Shown: piece by piece, positions 32,201 through 43,759 of the stretch
How positions within the stretch are numbered: position 1 is the first letter of the stretch
Layout of the letters: every line of letters starts with the position of its first letter
Origin: Lathyrus oleraceus
Taxonomy: Eukaryota > Streptophyta > Magnoliopsida > Fabales > Fabaceae
Assembly (NCBI RefSeq): GCF_024323335.1
Contig: NC_066581.1
Span: 439,680,281 to 439,744,280, forward strand
Length of the DNA stretch: 64,000 nt
Reading direction: 5' to 3'
Program-made: the position numbers and the translations under genes
The notes under the pieces: model-generated
What the model saw: the letters and a program-made list of their open reading frames with translations, nothing else
Databases searched by the model: none
What the model was told of the DNA's origin: nothing

Positions 32201-34886
32201 CTGCATCCTGACAAGACTTTGTTCTACAAACTGTCATCTATCAGAGATTCTCGCTCAGTCATCGTCAACTGAAGCTTCAAATACATCGGATTCAGAGTTG
32301 GTGGAGAAATGGTCATTATGTTCAATGTAGCCCTTTTCCAATATATATCACCAATTTCAGATTTGTAAAGATCTATGGAGTCTTGCCATTTGCAGACTAC
32401 CATTCCATCAAATAAATTTGAGCCTTTATCCAATTATTTGCACTCTTATTTGTTTCAACGAATGTTTTGCATGTTTTAATTGAGAAATATCATTGTTTTA
32501 AATAAATAAATTTTCATAACTTGTTTTTAAACAAAGTGAACATTCACAATGATAAAAAGATACTTGGGATGTCTTCAGTGCTCTCCCGAGGATGGTATGA
32601 TTTCCAACAGGGTGAGACATTTTTTCATGTTCCTGGCATGCTTGTATCCTCTTCCTCCGGAGCCTGTTGTGGTTTTTCTCCCGAGCAGAGTCTTTGGTAA
32701 AGATATTCATCCCTCTTTCCTTCAGCAGAGTAGTGATCCTTCCTCCTCGGCAGATGTGATCTCTTTGGTAGTGCAGTATATGGTGGTGACCTTGGAAGCT
32801 TCTGATTGGTGGTTGTTCCTTATAGAGATCCATCCTCCCCTATGATAATTTCCCCAGTATAGTTGTTTCTACAACAGATTTTATCTGTGCGATGATCCTG
32901 TCCCCAGCCAGAATGACTGATGTTCATTCCCCTGTAGAGGTCTTTGTTTCCTGGTATCTCTGATCCCCATCAGATTGGATGTTCTCCACTGGGCCTGGCT
33001 TTCTCTCTTGAGATGTAGTATCGGATGTTTGTTCATCATTCAGTCTGTTTGTGTTAGATATGTTTGTTGTGTCAGCATTCATCATACATAAACCACGCAT
33101 ATATGCATAATTTTAACATTCAGATATTCATGTTGCATTCTTTGCCATATATCTTTGTTTGTTATCTCCTGCTAGTTGGTAATATATTTCCCCAAGCAGA
33201 TGTTTGTGTCTGATCTCCCCATGTAGAGTCAGCCCCATAAGCAGAAAGTGTTTATCCTTCCTTCCATATTCCCCACTGAGTTATGTCCTCGTGGATGATG
33301 GTTGTTTCTGTTTCCTCCCAACACATATACTGGGATTGAGCTCCCCCCTGAGTTATATCCTCATAGGGATGAGTCTTGTTTCATCGCGCCTCTCTAATTT
33401 GTTCTTAGATTGGCTTTTGGCGATTTTCCTTGCGCTTCCCTGTAGTTCAGATGAATGATTGCTCAGTAACCAGTAATCATCCATCTTTTCCTCGGCGGAG
33501 TCTGTGGTTTTCTACCCTCATACCGATAGTTGTAAACCCTATTTTTATCCCTTTGCAGAGTTAACCTTTTTGTTCATCCTAACCGATGACGGTTACTCTT
33601 CCGTGGTTTTCTACCCAGTACCGGTAGATGTAATCCCCTCATTGACGGTTATCTTTATCCAATATTCGGTATTGATATTCCTTCATCCTTTTTGAGTATA
33701 TCTCCCAATAACCGGTGATATATCTCCCGGATCATTGCCTTTGTCAATGTATCCCCAGCGAGTCATCCTTCATTTGCCTTTCGTCGGTAATGATCGTCTC
33801 TCCCTTTGATTTGGTCATCATTTTATACCTAGTACTTGGTATCCTGATGCCCTTTTCCTTTCGGTTGATTTATCCTTTATTGACCCAGTAACCGGTTGTG
33901 GATAATCTTCCATGTAAGTATGTTATCTACGTTCTGACGGTAATAGATAATATATCTCATGCACTCTTTGGTCGAAGTCTTTTGCTCTTCCCCAGTCGAG
34001 TAAGATTTGTATCCTCTTTTGTGGAGTCGGATGCCCATCCTGTAGTCGAGTCTGCTTTTTAGCCCTCTTTTGGATGATGAGTGTCTTGGAAATGTTCCCC
34101 AATTCACGCCTTGGTCGGTCACCTATTATATGCCCAGTAACCGGTATCCCTGGTGTTCCTTCCTCTCTGCTCCCTATTATGACCTTTTTGTCCCCTATGG
34201 AGTTAGATTTCCTGAGTTGAAATATACCTTTTTAGGTTTTCCTCAGATGATTTTGGATGTTTGATATCTCTCACCCTTATACCGGTCTTAGATATTCATT
34301 CTCCCCGAGCATGTTGTTCTGTCACCCTTGTAATGGTGTTTTGATCACATGTCTCCTTGAGCTTATTACCCAGTAACCGGTAATACCTCATCCGTTTGTT
34401 TCCTCAGGGGAGTCCTTTTTGGACATTCCTCAGTGGAGTCCCTTAGTGGATTTTCCCCATCTGAGTCCGGATTTTCATCCGAAGTATCCTTTGTGGATAG
34501 TTCCGCTGTATTGGCATATTCCCCAATACATGCATTTTTGAGTCAGCTCGAGTCCTTCCATTGATTTATTTTCATGGAATCCCTCTCGTGTCTCAACAAG
34601 TTCCAAGTCATGACCTGCTCACGCAATTTATCTCCTTCCTTATCCCCATGAGAGTCCCAGAGTCTTTGTCCCATGGAGTGAATTACTCATATGGATTGTC
34701 AGTTTCTCCGGATTTCTTTTCGTCTTTGTGGACACATATTCCCACAGAGTATTACCTTTTGCATACACACATTTGCATCATGAGGTCTCTTAGGGACCAA
34801 AAATCGTCTCTTTGTTATTATTTAAGCCCATTCTACCTCGTCGAGCCGAAGATTTTAACCTTCACTTCTCTGGCTAGAATGACCTT
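32201..34886 (+). repeat. Long hypervariable 3' UTR of E2
   Basis: About 2.7 kb without a supported ORF, between the hairpin module and the polypurine tract. From 33460 on, the motif CCCAGTAACCGGT and variants recur at irregular spacing (near 33461, 33616, 33705, 33882, 34132, 34280 and 34370), along with TTCCCCAG- and GAGTC-rich phrases. The 3' UTR of Ogre is known to be hypervariable and to seed satellite repeats in legumes. Family-B 3' UTRs here are only about 0.85 kb and lack it. Confidence 0.7.
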
Positions 34887-34899
34887 AAATAGGGGCATC
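34887..34899 (+). other. Polypurine tract of E2
   Basis: TAAATAGGGGCAT plus C directly precedes the 3' LTR start TGTAAGACTC. It shares the AATAGGGGCA core with the family-B tracts. Confidence 0.85.
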
Positions 34900-37800
34900 T
34901 GTAAGACTCTAATTTTGATCCTAAGATCCCTCATGGCATCATAATATTGCATTTGCATAAGCCTCAAGGATCATAAGCATCTTGGTTCCCTTTGTCTTTG
35001 GGTAGGATCTCTTGAGATTTGGTTTGAGATCACCAAGCATGCTTGAATTGTATTATTGCTTTTCTCATTCCATTTACCAACCAAAAGCACAAAAATATGT
35101 CACTAACATCTCTTGTTTGTAGCTTGAGCAGTCACAAGGTCAAAAGCCTCTAGGAGATCCTTTGTGCAATAGTATGGTCAAGAGAAGGTGAAAGCAAGCA
35201 TAGCAATGGTTCTCAAAGCTCTCATCCATCAAATATGTCTCCCAAGTATCTCAATTCATCATTTTGATCAAAACAAGTCAAGGGGTTTGAGGTTTGTTTC
35301 CCAAGGAAACCCTAATTCATATGTTCCTCAACTGTGCCTTGCTCTTGAAGCAACCTCTGCCCATGGTCAAATAAAAACAAGGGAATTTCTTTAATTCATC
35401 ATTTCATGCATATTTGAACTTATTTGAGTGTCCTCAATCATCAATTCTTCAAGATATGAGTTGTGGACTTGAGAAGTTGATCAAATGTGTTGGTCAAATG
35501 GAGATGACCCCAAGAGAAAAAATGATATTAAGGACAATATGAACAACTTTAATGTTCATCAAAAATTGATTTTAAGCTTGGAAGGTCATCATCCATTCTA
35601 AGACATTATAGGTCATTTTGACTGAAACCCTAATTTTGGGTCAACTTCCCAAGGACATAACTCCTTCATTTTTCATGATTTTGAAGTGATACTTAATGCA
35701 TTGGAAAGATTAATGTGTCTACTTAAAATGTTATGTTTAGAAAAATTACAAAATATCAAAATAAATACATTTGATAATGCAAAGCATTATAGGTCACTTT
35801 GAGCCAAATGCATTGAAATGTGAAAAAATCCAACTTCAAGTTCCCATAACTTCTTCATCAAAAATCCAAATGATGCAAAATTTAAGTCCAAATTGATTTC
35901 CTTGAAAACCTCTACAACTTGCATGTTGAAGATTTTATCATTTGGAGCTTGCATCATTGAGATAGAAGGGCTTGAACATTGGCCAAATTTGGAAATTTCA
36001 CATATGCATGTTTTGCACCCTACACTTCAAGTTCAGTTTTCATTAAATTCCAAGGCCCAAATGAAGTTTTGATCAACATGACATTTGTTCCTTATGCAAC
36101 AAGCTTTCCAACCATTACTCATAAGGTTGCATTTTGATTTTGCACATGGTATTTTCGAAGGCTTGAACATAATAGTGCATTTTATGAAAATCATTCCAAT
36201 TGCCATGCATGATCCATTAACATCCAATCTGTACGTCCAATTCATATTTGGTGATGTATATCTTGCAATTCCAATCAGAATTGGGCCCTCCATGCGCCTG
36301 TACAGGCCCATGCATGGAGGCCCTCTTCTCCCATGCGCACGAGTTTGATCATGCTTGCAGCTCTCTCCATCTATAAATACAAGTGCTATGCTATTCAATT
36401 CTTTAACCTGAAGGCGCCTGAACCTCTGTTGAACTCAAAACTCAACCCTCACCAAAGGAACTTTTCTCTTTCTTTCAAAAATTTCAGATCTAAAATTCAA
36501 TTGCATTGATTGATTTTCTATATCTATAAGTTCCTAAACCTTCTTTACTTGATCCATAGAGCTTTCTGTTTGCAAAAGAACCTAAGGATCTTGACTCAAT
36601 TCCTCACAATTCAAAGGTTTTCTTCAACTGCATTTTGCTTCGAATCAGGTCATATATTGATCTATTTGCTTTGTTCTTGTGTGATCTGAAGCCCTCTGCA
36701 TAGAGGCATCATTATTGTGCTTTCAATTTTTGAAAATCGTTGAGTTCACTTGAACACCACAAAACTTCCACCTCAGATTTCTCTCAATCTAGAGATCTAG
36801 AGTGGAATTGAGTGGCATAGGAGTGATGTACATCACTCCACCTTTCAAATGGTACCTGGATCGTGCATTTTAGTTGATGTTTTAATCTCTGCAAATTGTG
36901 ACATTCGCCGGAGCTAGCCGAAGAAGACGGTGGCACTGGCCACCGTCTGGTCTCCAAATTAGATCAGGACCGTTCATTGCTTTGTCCAAATCTAATCTCA
37001 GCTCTCCATTTTTATGACTTTATTTAATTCATTTTGTTTCTCGTTGACTTTGGATAATGGTACGCGCGCAGCTCGTTGCCATTAGATCCTCCACGTCAAT
37101 TAATGAGATCTCATCCAACGCACGTGGATTTTTCTAATTTCTGATTTAATCCATTTTATTTCTTTTATTTCATTTTATTTCAAAAAATCATAACTCTGTC
37201 ATTATTGGTCCAAAAATTATGGGACCAATTGCATTATTTCTCTTTTAATTTCTAGTTTCTAAAAATGATTTTTAATATTTTTTATTTTATCTTTTGCTAT
37301 TTTTTAGTAATTTTCTCTTTTCTGGTTATTTTTAATTCATTTTAAATAGTTTTTGATATTCAAAAAATACAAAAATATTTCTCCAACCTCTTTGAATGAT
37401 GATAGATATATGAAAAATATTCTCATCAATTTATTAATTGATTTGAGAGTTATTTGAGATTTTAGTTCAATTAGGTTATTTTTATGCACTTTTAATTGAT
37501 TTAAAATAGTTTCTGACTTTTAAAAATGCTGAAATTTTTTGTCAAACTTTGTTTGACCTTGTTGAACTTGGGATAATTCACTTGGACTTTTCAAAGTTGA
37601 TTTGAAGTGAATTTGAAGTTTGACCTTTCTTTATTATTTTAATTCAACTTTTATTTTAAATATTAAAAATGCCAAAAATAATTTGTTTATTTCTTGACTT
37701 CTAATCTTCATTTTGCTTCTGTTTTCTATCGTTTGACCTTGATCTTCTCTATCTTTGGTCATAGCTTGTTGATTATCTCATTTAATTTAATGTACTTTAA

Positions 37801-39590
37801 TTCTTTATCTTCTTCTTCTCCTTCTTCTTTTTCTTTTTGATCAATGAGTTAAAGATTGGTGGTTAGCGTTGATTAGGGAGGTTTAATCTTCCTTGATTCA
37901 AATCTAATTCATCTTGATCATGGATCAAGTCAATGGCTTTGCATTAAGGATAGATTGCTTTCTAAATCATGCAAAGAACCTAAATCAATACAAGATTATT
38001 TCTCATCTTCTTTTTGGCATGGCAAGTTGTTGGAGTTTGATTCACTAATCAAGACCTCTAACTTGTGTTGTTGCCTACATTATTATTGATCGGCCTCATA
38101 TAGTTGTGACTTCTACATAAGTCCAATTACGATTGCTTAATATAGCGCTAAATTTTCCTTATGGCACACTAACTACTAACACTAACCATTAACTATCAAC
38201 ATTTACTTTTTGCTCTTTACATTTATGCAATTTACTATTCTTGTACATATTATTCATTTGCTTTTCCCCCTTTGCTCATTTGAGCACATGTTTGTGTTAA
38301 TGCAATTTTCCTTTTGCTCACTTAAGCACATAATTGTGTATATATTATTGTGCTTGTGTTTTGTTTTGTTTGTTGTGGACCAAATGCAAAGAAATGGACA
38401 AATGGACTTAGTTTCTAGGACATTCCCTATGCAAATTGGAGTAAAAGGACCCTAATGTTGAAGATGGATTAGAAGGACCAAACCTCTAAACTCACTCTTG
38501 TCCATTCTTGATTTGCTTCATAAAACTTTTTGATGTGTGTGCTTTTGTGCTAGGGGATCCTATGAGAACTCAGTTTGAAGAATCATTGCCATGTTCATCC
38601 AAAGTGAAAGATACAAAAGCCATTTGGGGATCTTCTAAGAGCTTGTTTGATTATGTTGATTGCTTGAGCTATTACTTATTTTGCTTGCATATTCCAAAGG
38701 ATGGAAGCTACTTGGATCATCAATATGATCTCAAGAGAGGAACTCCATTTGTGGTCTTGTTTCTTATCCCTTATCTCTTGTATGATTAGGACTTTAGCCA
38801 CTCTTCTTCTTCCCTCCACTCTAACCTAAGCCAAAACTTTTGTGCAAACATTTAACACTTCTTTTCAAACATTAGAAACCTAAGCCTTATGCTTTTGATT
38901 TTCAAACTTTCTTTTCATAACACTTATTTTGAATTGAACTTCTAAGTCAACTTTGACCATTTTTTGTAAATACTTTTCATTGGTAAATATAACTCATTCA
39001 AATACTTTTGTGGTTTCAATGGCCATTTTTTCATAACCTTTAGCTATTAGGTTTGAGTTATCCTTGAGGTAGATGTAATACTCACTTATATCCTTAGCGA
39101 TGGACAATGAGTCTTCCATGCTTATTATAGGGTTAACCCCTCACTAGCATGTTGAAGCTATCCTCATTTTGAGATTTTTACCCCAAACTACGAGGTTTTG
39201 ATCCTAATATTTTTTAAGATGGTACGTAGGCAATGGGTTTATCCATCCAAACACAAAAAATGTAAATAAACTTATATATTCTCTTCTCATCTCTTCAATC
39301 ATGTTTGCACAAACAAATTGTCACAAAATACCAACTTTACAACAAATGTGAAAAGGGCTCCCTAGGAGTACCTAGGATGTTTTGGGTGCTTAAAACCTTC
39401 CCATTGCATAACCAACCCCCTTACCCAGATCTCTGACATTTTTACTAGTTTTTGATTCTATAAAACTTTTAGGTTTTTGTTCGCTTTCTAACCATTCCTT
39501 TGGATAAATAGAAGTGCGGTGGCGACTCGACTTGTATGGTTTACCTTGGATTTAGTCAATATCTCTAATGGTAACGAATACCCCGCTACA
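34900..39590 (+). repeat. 3' LTR of E2
   Basis: 4691 bases, colinear with the 5' LTR and ending CCCCGCTACA at the CAAAC duplication. It lacks a block of about 52 bases (5' LTR near 18029-18080) and one of about 88 bases (near 21762-21850). A TATA box lies at 36371-36380. No gene is supported inside. Confidence 0.95.
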
Positions 39591-39595
39591 CAAAC
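39591..39595 (+). other. Target site duplication of E2, right copy
   Basis: CAAAC follows the 3' LTR end and repeats 17441-17445. After it the family-B LTR resumes. Confidence 0.9.
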
Positions 39596-41278
39596 CACTG
39601 CAAATAACTGGTGATGGTGGACTGCATTGTTCCCCTAACTAGGTTGTCATAAACCTCTTGAGTTGGCCATGGAGATTGAGTGATGTTGGACAACCTTATT
39701 TTTCTCTGCCCTAAACCTGCATCAATGGCCTTGAGCAATGGGGAGTGTTGCAGGTATTCCATTGACATGCCTTGCTAGATTTATGCAACATGTTGGATGT
39801 GGATATGAGAGGTGACTAATGCTTCTTGATCTGAACCAAATGTGCCTCACTCTGCTGCTATAGTGGATTGGTCTTCAAAAGACTGTAGGTCTGCTCATGA
39901 ACTTTGTCATTATGGCCTTGTGTTAGCTGTTAGACATGCTATGATGATGTTATTGTGTTATGGCATATGTAATGGAATGGTTTTTGTTGATCATGCATTC
40001 CCATGATTTAACGTATAAGGTTTTTGTTGCATTGCACTAGTTCCATAACCTTGTACCAGGTCTAAGTTTATGTGACAGGCTCAATAGTTCATTTTTGACT
40101 TGGTGTTTTGTAGGTTTGTAGAAATGGACATGTTACTTGTGAATGAAGAAACAAAGTAAACGCAAGCAAACATGGACTTTGGATGGTGAATCAAGACCAA
40201 TGGGATGTGATTAGGATTAGGTTTGAGAAATTAGGGCTTTAAGATTTTAGGGTTGACTTTGGTCAAAGTTGACCAAAAAGTCAATTGTTGACCAAAGTCA
40301 ACAATTGGTCAAAATCCCATTTTCTTTGCATTTTCTTTGTAAATGGACAATGAATTATTGGTCAGGGTGAAATTTAGGGGTTTCTGGACTTTGGGCTGAC
40401 TTTGGGCAAAGTTGACCAAAAAGTCAACTGTTGACCAAAGTCAACATTTGGTCAAAAATGTCAAGACTTGTATTTTCTTATGTAGAATCAAATGTAATGG
40501 TTTAAAATGACATGAAATGGATTGAAATGGTTTGAAAAATGGTTTGAAATAGGTTTATTTTATGACTTGGACTTTTGAAAAATGACTTGACTGATAATGT
40601 ACATGAACAAAGCCTTTAAGTAAGACCATAAGATTAGGGTTTTGACATAGTGTCCATGTAACAATGGCATGACCAACAAAATGGCTTGAAGCACAAGGAA
40701 TCAGGACCAAAGGCATATCCTCCACCATATGGATAAAATCAAGGAATTGGGACCAAAACATGCCCCACGAATGGTTAAGCCAAGAAAAACTGACAAAGGG
40801 TTGAAGGGTCCTGAATGCACAATTGGGCCACCAAGTTTATCTGATCCATCCTCTCCTAGATTAGGATTTCCTAGAGGCTTACCCCTCAAGCAAGTCCCTT
40901 GCATTAAGTCATAAGTTCCAATCATCAATCCTCTTACATCAGGGTTTTGAAGACCCAGACAAGGGCTAGGGAAGCTTCATGATATCATGTCTTGAGTAAT
41001 TAGGGCTTTGAAGACCCTACAGGATTGGCCACAACTTTGTTGAAATCAAACCTTCACTACCTTCCTTAGGGTTTCACATTCCTTATGTTGATGGTGGGAT
41101 CAAGCCATGCCTTTGGACTTTGATATCTGTGTGTGCCCTAGCTTTATGGGCCCAAGTTTCTTTTGAATCCATGAGGAGTGATGCACGTGGATGAGTTATG
41201 GATGTATGTAAGTCATCTCCTGATCAAGTGATTGGATACATAGGTGAGAAAGGGGAGGGAAAATTTAGGGGTACAACA
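39596..41278 (-). repeat. Central family-B LTR, part 2 (U3)
   Basis: This continues the LTR cut at 17445. Its last 338 bases match 1-338, and the stretch 40250-40460 matches the E3 LTR near 50200. On the minus strand it begins TGTTGTACCCC at 41278. It is the 5' end (U3) of the LTR and carries two W-box arrays. It serves as 5' LTR for E1 and as 3' LTR for E1b. Confidence 0.8.
40253..40456 (-). promoter_or_regulatory. Two W-box arrays in family-B U3
   Basis: TTGAC or its complement GTCAA occurs seven times in 40253-40312 and five times in about 40411-40453, in nested inverted pairs. TTGAC is the core of the W-box bound by WRKY factors in stress and defence promoters. E3 has a shorter version at about 50203-50255. 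Binding is inference. Confidence 0.5.
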
Positions 41279-41293
41279 ATTGCCCCTATTTAA
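41279..41293 (-). other. Polypurine tract of E1b
   Basis: Reads TTAAATAGGGGCAAT on the minus strand before the LTR start; it differs from E1 only at the last bases. Confidence 0.8.
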
Positions 41294-42139
41294 TCTTCTT
41301 TGACCTAAATACAGGAATAGCTGAAGCTTTTCGGGTATTCAAGGTAGAAGAGGATTAAATACCTATGTGCCCGAAATTTGCCGGACCAAATGATTGGCTT
41401 TATTACCAGTGTAGAGGATATTTTTTATGCAGTGCATGAGGTATGCTTATTTTTTATGATGCATGCTTTTTATTGCTGGTCGTATGTAGGGATGAGTCTT
41501 TATTGTGGTGGGGATTCCGACTCGTCATCGAAAATTGGAACGTGCTTTCCGAGAATTTTTAATTGGTGCCAAAGCTGCCATCACGGAATCCCCTGCCTGT
41601 TAAGGAACACTGAAAGGCTGGAGTCCCCATGGTGCCCCAGTCAATTGAATGTCACAGGTATCCAAGTAATACCAATGTTGGTCACCAATCACCCATCAGG
41701 ATTATCGGATTTCAACAATAATGCAAATTGTTTCTCTTTCATGTAGCTTTTTATTGTTCCCCGAAATTTTAAAGCATTATGTGATTAAGACAAGTCAATT
41801 ATTTTGCATACAAAACATAGAACAACACGTTTGATGGAATAAACTAAATTTTATTGATATGGAATCGGTACATATGTGAGTACAAGGATGCAAACGCCCT
41901 TAATGAGGACGTTGCAAAAATTGAAAAAATAATTGAAATGGCAATGGGAAATATTTTTGTATGATTTTCTCCATTGATTACAACATTGGCCTTAATCTAC
42001 CATATAATCTGAATCCCAAGGCCTTGCTTCGGCTGACGGTGACTGGATCGGTCCTTGACCCTATGATATCTAGCTTGTAGGGTGTAGACTCAAGAATCAT
42101 AGTTAATGCCTTTATCCCTAACTTTTGCCCGGATCTTTC
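41294..42139 (-). other. 3' untranslated region of E1b
   Basis: Close match to E1 354-1199. No ORF is supported; the plus-strand frame 41378-41746 parallels the one at 450-782 but is antisense to the element. Confidence 0.65.
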
Positions 42140-42326
42140 AATTCTTTTTGTCCACCAGGATGCTCCTTTTTGCCTAAGCCTCCCTTTCGGGCTTTCGGCT
42201 TAGCGAGCTTCTTATGTGCTCCCTAACTTTTGCATGAGCAAATCATTTTTTGGTCCATCGGGATAGCCATTTTTGCCTAGATTCACCTTGCGGAGGTTAA
42301 TCTAGCGGGCTTTTAATCATTTCTTT
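42140..42326 (-). other. Conserved hairpin module (E1b)
   Basis: Stem CTAAGCC/GGCTTAG at 42174-42203 around CCC-GAAA-GGG, and stem CTAGATT/AATCTAG at 42278-42306. Compared with E1 the first stem has regained perfect pairing (GGATTAG against GGCTTAG). Confidence 0.6.
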
Positions 42327-43679
42327 TTAGGCATAATATTTTTTGACTACGTCTGCATTCACTGGCGAGGGCAAATCTTCCTCATTGATTGTTGTGAGGA
42401 TTAGAGACCCACCTGAGAAGGCCTTTTTGACTACGAAAGGTCCCTCATAGTTGGGAGTCCATTTTCCTCGCGGGTCTGAGTGAATGGCAGAATATCTCTT
42501 GAGCACGAGGTCTCTAACGTGGTACGACCGAGGAAGAACCTTCTTATCAAAAGCTAATTTGAGACGTCTTTGGTATAACTGACCATGACTGACAGCCGTC
42601 AAACGCTTCTCTTCAATTAGATTCAGCTGGTCATACCGAGATTGAACCCATTCAGCTTCATCAAGATTTGCCTCCATGATGACCCTGAGTGAAGGAATCT
42701 CGACCTCGATCGGTAGGACGACCTCAATTGCATAAACCGGGGAATACGGAGTTTCCCCATTGGATGTGCGAACTGAGGTTCTGTAACCATGCAAAGTGAA
42801 AGGTAACATCTCATGCCAGTCCTTGTATGTCTTGACCATCTTCTCGACAATTCTCTTGATATTCTTGTTAGCTGCTTCTACGGCGCCATTCATCTTGGGC
42901 CGGTATGGTGAAGAGTTATGGTGCTCGATCTTAATTTCTTTGCACAACTCCCTCATCATAGTGTTGTTGAGGTTACTGGCGTTGTTAGTGATGATCTTGC
43001 TAGGTATCTCATAGCGGCAGATTATCTCTTTCTTGATAAACCGGGTAACCACCTGTCGAGTGACATTAGCATATGAAGCCGCCTCAACCCACTTCATTAA
43101 GTAATCAATAGCGACTAGGATGAATCGATGTCCATTGGAAGCTTTGGGTTCTATCATCCCAATCATATTGATGGCCCACATAGAAAAGGGCCATGGAGAA
43201 GTTAGAACATTCAACAGAGTTGGTGGTACAAAGATCTTATCACCACATATCTGGCACTTATGGCATCTTTTTACAAAGTTGTAGCAATCATCCTCCATTG
43301 TCGTCCAATAATAACCAGCCCAGAGAATCTTCTTGGCCATAGCAGGACCCTTTGCATGTACACCTTCACAGCCTTCGTGTATGGACCTTATGATTGTACT
43401 AGCTTCGTGTCTATCCACGCATCTGAGAAGTATGGAATCATAATTCCTCTTGTATAGTACGTCACCGTTTAGGAAGAACTTAGAAGAGAGTCTTCTCAGA
43501 GCTTTCTTATCGGTAATGGATATACCCTCGGGATATTGTTTTTTCTCCAGAAATGTTTTTATGACGTAGAACCAAGGCTTATCATTAGGATCGGCCTCAA
43601 TTGCTAGATAATGTGTTGTTTCAGCTAGGTGGTCAATTTGGATGGATGGTGCTTCATTCTTCCAATTGACTTTGAACAT
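42327..43679 (-). pseudogene. E1b integrase, open but catalytically changed
   Basis: A 450-residue frame without a stop, the longest intact integrase in the window. It starts inside the polyprotein at the end of aRNH (MFKVNWKNEAP), so the Met is not a real start. Zinc part: His101, His108, Cys139, Cys142. Core: Asn171 where Asp is expected (MWAINMIG), Asn232 where Asp is expected (IITNNAS), Glu268 kept (GAVEAANK). C part: EGPFVVKKAF. Two of three DDE residues are Asp to Asn, each explained by G to A. The protein could fold but should not catalyse integration. Upstream domains are deleted. Confidence 0.85.
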
Positions 43680-43709
43680 AGATGCCAGCGTAGCTAAAGC
43701 GTCTGCTAA

Positions 43710-43759
43710 GTGATTGGATACATAGGTGAGAAAGGGAGGGAAAATTTAGGGGTACAACA
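43710..43759 (-). repeat. Terminal 50 bases of a family-B LTR
   Basis: Matches 41229-41278 with one base missing. It is the outer end of the 5' LTR of E1b after an internal deletion. The 5 bases after it (ATAAC) should be a target duplication; its partner would lie left of the window. Confidence 0.8.

Larger units (their letters stand above)
17446..39590 (+). mobile_element. E2: full-length 22.1 kb Ogre retrotransposon (family A)
   Basis: Both LTRs (17446-22274 and 34900-39590), PBS, leader, ORF1, gag, protease, candidate intron, RT, RNase H, aRNH, integrase, a long 3' UTR and the polypurine tract are all present in the canonical order. The length of about 22 kb is typical of legume Ogre. 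The 5-bp duplication CAAAC shows a single clean insertion into the family-B LTR of E1. The first ~190 bases of the two LTRs differ at 7 positions, and two blocks of about 52 and 88 bases are present only in the 5' LTR, so the insertion is not brand new. Stops and lost catalytic residues make it non-autonomous. Confidence 0.95.
1..41278 (-). mobile_element. E1: family-B Ogre-type Ty3/gypsy (Tat) retrotransposon, split by nested E2
   Basis: Read on the minus strand the order is 5' LTR (41278-39596 and 17445-11708), PBS, leader, ORF1, gag, protease, RT, RNase H, aRNH, integrase, 3' UTR, polypurine tract and the start of the 3' LTR (338-1). An extra ORF before gag and two RNase H domains before integrase place it with Ogre/Tat elements. 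The window opens inside the 3' LTR, so the left target duplication is not visible. All ORFs carry stops and frameshifts, so the copy is dead. E2 sits inside the 5' LTR. At 41278 the LTR runs into a second internal region (E1b) instead of host DNA, so this LTR is shared by two units. Confidence 0.85.
41279..43759 (-). mobile_element. E1b: second family-B internal tail joined to an LTR end
   Basis: On the minus strand: a 50-base LTR start (43759-43710), then the end of aRNH, integrase, 3' UTR and polypurine tract, then the LTR shared with E1. ORF1, gag, protease, RT and most of the LTR are deleted. The right end has the true LTR border TGTTGTACCCC, so 43760 is the flank. The junction at about 43709-43717 lies in a short shared stretch AA(G/C)TGATT. 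Confidence 0.8.
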
